Origin: Catenuloplanes niger
GTDB lineage: Bacteria; Actinomycetota; Actinomycetes; Mycobacteriales; Micromonosporaceae
NCBI RefSeq assembly: GCF_031458255.1
Contig: NZ_JAVDYC010000001.1
Coordinates: 2,737,001-2,801,000 of the forward strand
DNA length: 64,000 nt
Direction: 5' to 3'
Of the stretch, positions 57,792 through 64,000 are shown piece by piece. Position 1 is the first letter of the stretch, and each line of letters opens with the position of its first letter. Under the pieces are notes generated by a model. It did not search any database. It saw only the letters and a list, made by a program, of their open reading frames with translations, and was not told the origin of the DNA. The position numbers and the translations under genes are program-made.

Positions 57792-57859
57792 GACGCCGGG
57801 TCCGGTGCCGTCAGGTGGCACGGGCGACGCCGGGCCCGGTGCCGTCAGGTGGTGCGGGT
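57792..57859. repeat. 34-bp tandem duplication spanning the stop codon of the membrane-protein gene
   Basis: Two 34-bp units, 57792-57825 and 57826-57859, both starting GACGCCGGG and differing at few positions, lie in tandem; a more divergent third copy precedes them at about 57759. The right unit contains the stop codon of the adjacent minus-strand gene. The rest of the 57554-57791 gap shows short ACGCGACC repeats and no gene. Confidence 0.65.
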
Positions 57860-59578
57860 GGCGAGGCGGGTGCGGGACCAGGTGACGACCGCGTCGATGA
57901 GCAGGGCGAGAGCGATGATCAGGGCGATCCGGAAGCCGGCGGCCTCCTGGATGCCGAACCGGGCGTACTCGCCTACCGACAGGGACAGGCCGGCCAGGAT
58001 CGTCGCGGCGGAGATGACGCATACGGTGAACGCGCTGCCCCACAGCAGCCAGCGGCGGGTGAAGACGGACAGCAGCATCAGCAGGACCAGCGGGACGCCG
58101 ATCTGCATGACGAACTCCTGCCGGGGCGGGAAGATCAGGCGTTCGACCGAGGCGGGCAGCACCTGGCCGACCTCGGTGTGCACGATGCCGGACAGCGAGC
58201 GCGGCAGCACGTCGCGCAGGAAGCCGATGTACTGGCCCGGTGCGGCCAGCGCGTACTCGTAGCCGGAGCTGGTCGCGTGTTCCTCGCCCCAGGCCTTCAG
58301 CTCCGGGCAGCTGCGGTAGGCCGCGGCGAACTCCGCGATCGCCCAATCCTTGCCGGCCGCCACCCGGTTCGCGGCGGGGCAGTCCGGCATGCCGAGATCC
58401 TCGCGGAACACGCGGGAGATCTCCGGGTTCGGCAGCACCTGCAGCCGCAGCCGGTAGTTGAGCGTCTCCTCCTCCAGGCTCAGGCCGGTGGCGCTCCAGC
58501 CCGGGAACGTGTGCGTGACTGTCGGCGTGATCGCGGTGACCCAGCCGATCGCCAGCAGCAGCGCCCCGGTCGCCACGAGCGGCGCCCGCGCCCCCGGCAC
58601 CCACCACCGCGCCGGCCGCCACCACGGCACCCCACCGGTCCGCGCACCCGCCGCGGCCCCGGCCGCCTCCGGCACAAGCACCTCAGAGCCCGACGCCTCA
58701 GAGCCCGACGCCTCAGAGCCCGAAGCCTCGGAGCCCCGCGACCCGGAGCCCTGCAATCCGGAGTCCCGCGATCCGGAGTCCCGCGATCCGGAGTCCCGCG
58801 ATCCGGAGTCCCGCGATCCGGAGTCCCGCGATCCGGAGTCCCGCGACTCGGAGTCCCGCGACCCGGACTCCCGCGACTCGGAACCAGAAGCCGGCGAGAC
58901 GGAAGACCCGTCGCCAACGGAACCCGCCGAAGCACCGACCGACGACGACCCGGCCATCGGCGAGGTGCCGGACGCGGACGTGGCCGGCGTGCGGGAAGCG
59001 CGCCACGCCACCCAGAACACCGCCAGTGCCAGCACCCCCACCGGCAGCCGCGTCTCCGGGCGCACGAACGCCCACCACGCGCCGGCCGCGGCCGTACCCG
59101 TGAGGAAGACGATCGACCCGGTGCGCCGCCACAGCAGGAAGCACGCCAGCGTCAGCACGCCCAGGCTGATCGACAGGGCCTCGGACAGGATCGCGAAGTC
59201 CCAGTTCGTCATGGCCGGCACCAGGCCCAGCGACATCACGCCGAGCGCCGCCACCACGCGGGCGGCCAGCGACGACAGCGTCGCCCACAGCGCCACCGCG
59301 AGCAGCGCCCAGGCCACCGTCCCGATCGTCCACTGCGCCCACACGCGCCACACGTCGTCCGGGAGGAGCGCGTAGAAGACCGGCAGCCCCGGCAGCCGCG
59401 GCGAGTGCCCGAGGATCGACACCACCGGTCCCCGGTCGACGGCCGGGTCGTTGCGGAGCGCGTAGGTGTACGTGTCGTACGAGGTGAACACGCGCCCACC
59501 GGCCCCCACCGCGATCCGCGCGGCGACGAACGCCGCGACCAGCAGCGTGATCACCCACCGCGTTCCACGAATCAGCAC
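57845..59578 (-). CDS. Polytopic membrane protein with repetitive Ser-Arg-Asp linker
   Basis: A 577-residue integral membrane protein, probably with nine to eleven helices: the first at about 8-26, several between 80 and 200, then a long hydrophilic insert (about 205-310), one helix near 330, an extracytoplasmic domain with two Cys (MPDCPAANR, YRSCPELK), and three to four C-terminal helices. The overall layout resembles GT-C-type glycosyltransferase or PMT-like proteins, but no catalytic motif is certain. The insert contains eight SRDSG-type pentapeptides encoded by a minisatellite, and SEASG repeats. The start is a GTG preceded by GGGGGC. Its function is unknown. Confidence 0.75.
   Translation of the reverse strand: MLIRGTRWVITLLVAAFVAARIAVGAGGRVFTSYDTYTYALRNDPAVDRGPVVSILGHSPRLPGLPVFYALLPDDVWRVWAQWTIGTVAWALLAVALWATLSSLAARVVAALGVMSLGLVPAMTNWDFAILSEALSISLGVLTLACFLLWRRTGSIVFLTGTAAAGAWWAFVRPETRLPVGVLALAVFWVAWRASRTPATSASGTSPMAGSSSVGASAGSVGDGSSVSPASGSESRESGSRDSESRDSGSRDSGSRDSGSRDSGSRDSGSRDSGLQGSGSRGSEASGSEASGSEASGSEVLVPEAAGAAAGARTGGVPWWRPARWWVPGARAPLVATGALLLAIGWVTAITPTVTHTFPGWSATGLSLEEETLNYRLRLQVLPNPEISRVFREDLGMPDCPAANRVAAGKDWAIAEFAAAYRSCPELKAWGEEHATSSGYEYALAAPGQYIGFLRDVLPRSLSGIVHTEVGQVLPASVERLIFPPRQEFVMQIGVPLVLLMLLSVFTRRWLLWGSAFTVCVISAATILAGLSLSVGEYARFGIQEAAGFRIALIIALALLIDAVVTWSRTRLATRTT
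58755..58874 (-). repeat. 15-bp minisatellite inside the membrane-protein gene
   Basis: Eight tandem 15-bp units of GATCCGGAGTCCCGC or close variants; units 2 to 6 (58770-58844) are identical. In the gene they encode SRDSG-type repeats. A second, shorter 15-bp series, GCCTCAGAGCCCGAC repeated three times, lies at 58680-58724. Both preserve the reading frame. Confidence 0.9.
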
Positions 59579-59763
59579 CGTGCCCCCAGCCCTCGGCCGA
59601 CATCCATCGAACGAGTGATGATCTCAGGGTGGCCACCCGGCACCTCAGGGAACCCCCGGACCCGAAATGCCAGGGCCGTCGCCAGGGAAAACCTCCGATC
59701 CGCTTCGACCGCTGTCTTTCTAGGCTCGAACCCGTCAGACACCGACGAACGGAGCACCTCACC

Positions 59764-60915
59764 ATGCACCGACGCATCGGGCGCGCCGCCGCCCTGGTCG
59801 CGACGGCGACGGCAGCCGCGACCCTGAGCACCGCGGTTCCCGCGGTCGCGAGCCCCGCCGGCTCCGCACACTCCGACCGCCGTCTGCTCCAGCAGGCCGT
59901 GGACGACCTCGCCGGGTACGGCATCACCGGCGTCCAGGCCCTGATCCGCGACGGCCGCCGCACCACCGAGGCGCGGGCCGGCGTCGCGGACATCACCACG
60001 AACCGTCCGGTGCCGAAGAACGGCTACTTCCGGATGGGCAGCAACACGAAGACGTTCACCTCCGTCATCCTGCTGCAACTGGTCGGCGAGGGCCGGCTCC
60101 GGCTGGACGACACGGTCGAGCGGTGGCTGCCCGGCGTGGTCACCGGCAACGGCAACGACGGCTCCGCGATCACCGTCCGCCAGCTGCTGCGTCACGAGTC
60201 CGGTCTGGCCAACTACACCGACTACCTCGCGCTGCAGACGCCGGCGGACTTCGAGGCGCACCGGTACGACCACTGGGAGGACGAGGACCTGGTCCGGCTC
60301 GCGGTGGCCCACCCGCCGCTGTTCGCGCCGGGCACGAGCTGGAGTTACTCGAACACGAACTACACGGTGGCCGGCATGGTCATCGAGCGGGTCACCGGCA
60401 AGCCGTGGCACGCCCACCTGCGTCAGCGCATCCTGAAGCCGGCCGGCATGACGCAGACGTTCTTCCCGGGCGACGACCCGGACCTGCCGCACCCGCACGC
60501 GCAGGCGTACGAGAGCTTCCCGGACGTGCCGCGCTACGACACGACCCGGTGGAACGTCACGGCGGCGGGCGCGGCCGGCGGTCTGGTCAGCACGCCGACC
60601 GACCTGAGCCTGTTCTGGCAGGCCCTGCGGCAGGGCCGGCTGCTGCGCCCGGCCGAGTTCCGCGAGATGCACCGGACCGTGCCGCTCGGCGAGGACGGCT
60701 CCGGGTACGGCCTGGGCGTCTTCCGTACCCCGTCGGAGTGCGGTGACCTCTGGGGTCACGACGGTGGCGTGCCCGGCATGTACACCATGGACGCCGTCAC
60801 ACCGGACGGCGACCGATCGGTGGTCATCTCGATCAGCTCGGCCCCGACCGACCCGGACAACGCGTCCGCTCGCGCCGCCCGCCTGATCACCGACGCGCTC
60901 TGCCAGGACCGGTAG
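59764..60915 (+). CDS. Secreted serine hydrolase (beta-lactamase/D-Ala-D-Ala carboxypeptidase class C-like)
   Basis: A 383-residue exported enzyme. The signal peptide runs over about residues 1-30 (AAALVATATAAATLSTAVPA) with cleavage after AVAS or nearby. The active-site serine lies in FRMGSNTKTFTSV (SxxK), the second motif is SYSNTNYTV (YxN), and the third is LWGHDGGVPG (HxG in place of KTG), as in the Streptomyces R61 DD-peptidase family. It probably trims peptidoglycan stem peptides or hydrolyses related esters outside the cell. The ATG at 59764 starts the signal peptide. It ends 20 bp before the mod gene. Confidence 0.9.
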   Translation: MHRRIGRAAALVATATAAATLSTAVPAVASPAGSAHSDRRLLQQAVDDLAGYGITGVQALIRDGRRTTEARAGVADITTNRPVPKNGYFRMGSNTKTFTSVILLQLVGEGRLRLDDTVERWLPGVVTGNGNDGSAITVRQLLRHESGLANYTDYLALQTPADFEAHRYDHWEDEDLVRLAVAHPPLFAPGTSWSYSNTNYTVAGMVIERVTGKPWHAHLRQRILKPAGMTQTFFPGDDPDLPHPHAQAYESFPDVPRYDTTRWNVTAAGAAGGLVSTPTDLSLFWQALRQGRLLRPAEFREMHRTVPLGEDGSGYGLGVFRTPSECGDLWGHDGGVPGMYTMDAVTPDGDRSVVISISSAPTDPDNASARAARLITDALCQDR

Positions 60916-60935
60916 ACGCACTACGCTCGACGGAC

Positions 60936-62906
60936 GTGACGAGTCCCCCGGATCGCACCGCCCCCGAGGCCCACGGCACCCGAGACGGCCACAGCACCCG
61001 AGACGGCCACAGCACCCGGGATGGCCACGGCGTCCCGGAGGGCCGCGCCGCCCGCAACGCGGCGCTGCTCGCGGGCCTCTTCCCGGGGTGTGTGACGGAG
61101 GCCAGGGACCCGGACGGCTCGGTGCGCATCGCGATCGATCTCGATCTGTTGCGCACCGAGCTGGGCGAGCACCTGGTGGAGGGCCCACGCGAGCGCTTCC
61201 ACCTGGACTGGCCGGGCAAACGGGACGCCCTGCTCGCCGCGAACCGCCCCGCCGGGCGCACACTGCGCCCGGAGCGGGACCGCAGCGAGGACTTCGACGG
61301 CACCCGCAACCTGTTCATCGAGGGCGACAACCTGGACGCGCTGCGCCTGTTGCAGGAGACCTACCTCGGCAAGGTCAAGGTCATCTACATCGACCCGCCG
61401 TACAACACGGGCAGCGACCGGTTCGTCTACCCGGACCGGTTCCGCGAGCGGGCGGACGACTACCGCGCGCGGGCCGGGTTGCGCGGCAACTCGGCCACCG
61501 ACGGCCGGTTCCACTCGACCTGGCTGTCCATGATGTACCAGCGGCTCACGCTGGCCCGCACGCTGCTGCGCGAGGACGGCGTGCTGCTCGTCTCGATCAA
61601 CGACGTGGAGCAGGCGCACCTGCGCCGGATCTGCGACGAGATCTTCGGCGAGGCCAACTTCCTGACCCAGTTCGTCTGGCTCAACGAGGGCAACGTCGAC
61701 CAGCAGAGCGCGGTCAAGGGCGTGCACGAGTACGTGCTCGCGTACGCCCGGGATCTGCCCCGGCTCGGCCGCCCGGCGATCATCGACCCGAACGTGGCGG
61801 ACGAGTCCAAGCTGTTCAACGAGCGCATCGAGAACTCGGTCACCAAGAACGGGCCGGCCAACCCGGAGTCGGTGATAACCCTGCCGGCCGGTTTCCCGGC
61901 GTCGTTCGAGACCGGCGAGATAGCCACCCGGGACGACCGTTATCCCAGAATCCTGGACCCGATCACGGTACGGAACGGACGGCTCACGAGGAGCGCCCGG
62001 CTGCGCAGCGGCTGGAGCAGCCGGAACCTGCTGGAGTTGTTCATAGCCAACGGCTGCACGCCGATCCGGGACGCCAAGGGCCGCGCCACCACGTTCGCGC
62101 TGACCGACCGCGGCGCCGTCTACTACGTCAAGCACCGGGAGCCGGACGCCGGCCACGTCGTCTCCGTGCTGCGCAACATGGGCACCACGAAGCAGAACAG
62201 CGCGATGCTCGCCGGGTGGGGCATCGAGTTCTCCTACCCGAAGCCGGTCTTCCTGATCGAGTTCCTGATCCGCACGTTCAGCACGCCGGACGACGACGCG
62301 CTGGTGCTGGACTTCTTCGCCGGTTCCGCCACCACCGCGCACGCGGTCTTCCGGGCGAACGCGGCCGACGGCGGCAACCGCCGGTTCGTCCTGGTGCAGT
62401 TCCCCGAGCCGTTCCCCGGCACCGCGTTCGGCACCATCGCGGACCTGGCCCGGGAGCGCATCCGCCGCTCCGGCGCGGAGGTCGCGGCCGCGCGGCACCA
62501 CGGGCGCTGGCTGCGGGACGTCGGCTTCCGCAGCCTGCGCGTCGACGCGCCGAGTCTGCGTGACACGCCCCCGGGGGTGCGGCAGGAGGACCTGGCGGCG
62601 TACGCCGACCGCGCGGTCCCCGGCCGTACCGACGAGGATCTGCTCTTCGACGTGCTGCTCCGCTTCGGCGTGGACCCGGCCGCGCGCATCGTCCGGGGCC
62701 GGATCGCCGGGCACGACGTGTTCGCGGCCGGTGATCTGCTGGCCTGTCTCTCCACCGTGCCGCCGTACACGCCGGAGTTGTTCGTCGAGGCGGCTCGCCG
62801 GCGGCCGGCCCGGATGGTGTTGCGCGACGCCGGGTTCGCCGGTGACGAGCTGCGGATCAACGCGGAGCGGCTGCTCGGCCCCGGCATCGACCTGCGGGTG
62901 CTCTGA
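60936..62906 (+). CDS. mod: Type III restriction-modification DNA methyltransferase (Mod)
   Basis: A 656-residue beta-class N6-adenine methyltransferase. It shows LFIEGDNLDALRLLQETYLG, the catalytic DPPYNTGSDRFVYPDRF, an FHSTWLSMMYQRL segment, and the SAM-binding VLDFFAGSATTAHAV placed after the catalytic motif, the order typical of type III Mod. Target-recognition sequence lies between about 270 and 440. The first 40 residues contain tandem GHSTRD repeats. It would recognise a short asymmetric site for itself and the Res subunit encoded next. The GTG start overlaps no neighbour; Res starts at the TGATG overlap. Confidence 0.93.
   Translation: MTSPPDRTAPEAHGTRDGHSTRDGHSTRDGHGVPEGRAARNAALLAGLFPGCVTEARDPDGSVRIAIDLDLLRTELGEHLVEGPRERFHLDWPGKRDALLAANRPAGRTLRPERDRSEDFDGTRNLFIEGDNLDALRLLQETYLGKVKVIYIDPPYNTGSDRFVYPDRFRERADDYRARAGLRGNSATDGRFHSTWLSMMYQRLTLARTLLREDGVLLVSINDVEQAHLRRICDEIFGEANFLTQFVWLNEGNVDQQSAVKGVHEYVLAYARDLPRLGRPAIIDPNVADESKLFNERIENSVTKNGPANPESVITLPAGFPASFETGEIATRDDRYPRILDPITVRNGRLTRSARLRSGWSSRNLLELFIANGCTPIRDAKGRATTFALTDRGAVYYVKHREPDAGHVVSVLRNMGTTKQNSAMLAGWGIEFSYPKPVFLIEFLIRTFSTPDDDALVLDFFAGSATTAHAVFRANAADGGNRRFVLVQFPEPFPGTAFGTIADLARERIRRSGAEVAAARHHGRWLRDVGFRSLRVDAPSLRDTPPGVRQEDLAAYADRAVPGRTDEDLLFDVLLRFGVDPAARIVRGRIAGHDVFAAGDLLACLSTVPPYTPELFVEAARRRPARMVLRDAGFAGDELRINAERLLGPGIDLRVL
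60972..61043 (+). repeat. 18-bp tandem repeat in the 5' end of mod
   Basis: Units CACGGCACCCGAGACGGC (60972-60989), CACAGCACCCGAGACGGC (60990-61007) and a third with two changes (61008-61025), then a degenerate fourth. They encode a GHSTRD repeat. A multiple of three, so copy-number change alters length but not frame. Confidence 0.85.
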
Positions 62907-64000
62907 TGCGCCTGCGGTACGCGGTGCAGCCGCACCAGACCGAGCCGGTGGACGCGATCGTGGCCGCGTTCGCCGGTCAGCCGCACCTGTCCGGCCCGGC
63001 CAACGCGCCGCTGCGGATCGGCGCGGACCGGTTGCTGGCGAACGTGCGCGCGGTCCAGGCGGAACGCGGCCTGCCCGCCTCCGCGACGCTGGTCCCGAGC
63101 GCGGGCTGCCCGGTCAACCTCGACGTGGAGATGGAGACCGGGACCGGCAAGACCTACGCCTACATCAAGACCATCTTCGAGCTGCACCGGGCGTACGGCT
63201 GGGGCAGGTTCGTCGTGGTCGTCCCCGGCCTGGCGATCCGCGAGGGCGTCGACCGCGCGTTCGCGCAGACCGCCGAGCACTTCATGGCCGCGTACGGCAG
63301 GAAGGCCCGGTTCTTCGTCTACCGCTCCCGGCACCTGCACCGGCTGGAGAGCTTCGCGTCCGGCCCCGGCATCAACGTCATGATCATAAACATGCAGTCG
63401 TTCACCGGGGCCGAGCGACGCCGGATCCACACCGAGCGCGACGACTTCCAGTCCCGGCGCCCGATCGACGTGCTGGCCGGCACCCGCCCGATCCTGGTCC
63501 TGGACGAGCCGCAGCGGATGGAGGGCGGCCGCACGCTGGACGCGCTCGCCTCGTTCCGCCCGATCGCGATCCTGCGCTGGTCCGCCACCCACCGCGTCGT
63601 GCGCAACCTGGTGCACCGGCTCGACGCGCCCGACGCGCACCGGCGCGGGCTGGTCAAGCGCATCGCGGTGCACGGCGTGACCGCGCCCGGCCGGAGCGAG
63701 ACGCAGCTGCGGCGGATCCAGATCCGGGAGGCGGTCCGCGCGCACCTGGAACGGGAGGAGCGGCTCCGGCCGTACCGGGTGAAGGTGCTGTCGCTGTTCT
63801 TCATCGACGCGGTGGCGCGCTATCGCGACTACGCGCGCCCGGACGGCAAGGGCGACTACGCGCGCGTCTTCGAGGACGAGTACCGCCGGGCCGGCGGCGC
63901 CGGCGCGCCCGAGGCCGTGCACCGTGGCTACTTCTCCGTCGACCGCCGGACCGGGCGGCTCACCGACCCGGCCGCGCCGGACGACGAGGACGCGATCGAC
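62906..64000 (+). CDS. res: Type III restriction enzyme, Res (helicase/nuclease) subunit, partial at right edge
   Basis: The first 365 residues of a Res subunit. The ATG overlaps the mod stop (TGATG), so it is coupled to mod. An SF2 helicase core is visible: LDVEMETGTGKTYAYIKTI (Walker A), RFVVVVPGLAIREGV (motif Ia), ILVLDEPQRMEG (DExx box) and LRWSATHRVV (motif III, SAT). The PD-(D/E)xK nuclease at the C-terminus would lie beyond the window. The enzyme translocates from, or loops between, two head-to-head sites and cleaves unmethylated DNA. No frameshift is seen up to 64000. Confidence 0.93.
   Translation, partial: MRLRYAVQPHQTEPVDAIVAAFAGQPHLSGPANAPLRIGADRLLANVRAVQAERGLPASATLVPSAGCPVNLDVEMETGTGKTYAYIKTIFELHRAYGWGRFVVVVPGLAIREGVDRAFAQTAEHFMAAYGRKARFFVYRSRHLHRLESFASGPGINVMIINMQSFTGAERRRIHTERDDFQSRRPIDVLAGTRPILVLDEPQRMEGGRTLDALASFRPIAILRWSATHRVVRNLVHRLDAPDAHRRGLVKRIAVHGVTAPGRSETQLRRIQIREAVRAHLEREERLRPYRVKVLSLFFIDAVARYRDYARPDGKGDYARVFEDEYRRAGGAGAPEAVHRGYFSVDRRTGRLTDPAAPDDEDAID

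Noticed and set aside
58755-58874. CRISPR-like repeat series
   Set aside because: Units are adjacent without spacers, 15 bp long and in frame in a coding gene; no cas gene is present.
60936-61043. On/off phase variation of mod through repeats
   Set aside because: The unit is 18 bp, a multiple of three, so copy changes do not shift the frame.

Overview
The window is very GC-rich, uses GTG/TTG starts freely, and carries genes typical of a filamentous actinobacterium: an EttA-type ABC-F ATPase, an OtsA/OtsB-GH15 trehalose pair, a fused siroheme synthase, a LigB-type ATP-dependent DNA ligase, SURF1 and large secreted RHS/LamG proteins. This fits Micromonosporaceae (Actinoplanes/Catenuloplanes-like). 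The assignment is inferred from gene content, not from a marker gene.

Layout. 1-21 kb is ordinary chromosome: a thioesterase (cut by the window edge), ettA, otsA-otsB/GH15, a three-gene cobalamin/siroheme operon (cobA/cysG-cobT-cobC), a class A penicillin-binding protein, a GNAT acetyltransferase, SURF1, a chemotaxis receptor, YceI, an M48 protease, an M20 dipeptidase, a tiny apparently leaderless gene and ligB. A perfect 20-bp stem hairpin closes this part.

21-35.5 kb is a minus-strand secreted-toxin locus behind a TTGACA-17-TAACGT promoter. It holds a 2243-residue RHS protein ending in a Hint protease and an unrecognised 111-residue tip, then a Clp-N-repeat protein in the immunity position, a decayed FG-GAP paralogue, an intact secreted FG-GAP protein and a LamG protein coupled to it by an ATGA overlap. 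Together these look like a split Tc/RHS-type toxin delivery system with a recently exchanged tip.

35.8-51.25 kb is a 15.4-kb integrated element. It is bounded by identical 47-bp copies of the 3' half of a tRNA-Arg(TCT) gene. It carries a tyrosine integrase behind a 24-bp perfect palindrome, two IS256-family elements, an IS21-family element lacking a visible right end, an IS630-family element, a WD40 gene cut at both ends by insertion sequences, an orphan PAS-GAF histidine kinase, and a 5'-truncated beta-propeller toxin with a restriction-endonuclease-like C-terminus followed by a likely immunity gene. No replication or conjugation genes were recognised, so it looks like a decaying island.

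51.3-64 kb is chromosome again: a DUF1444-like protein whose 3' end overlaps a convergent lipase-like hydrolase, ssb behind two DnaA-box-like nonamers, cobD and cobQ separated by a degenerate tandem repeat array, a membrane protein with a 15-bp minisatellite, a serine beta-lactamase-like carboxypeptidase, and a type III restriction-modification pair (mod-res) that runs off the right edge.
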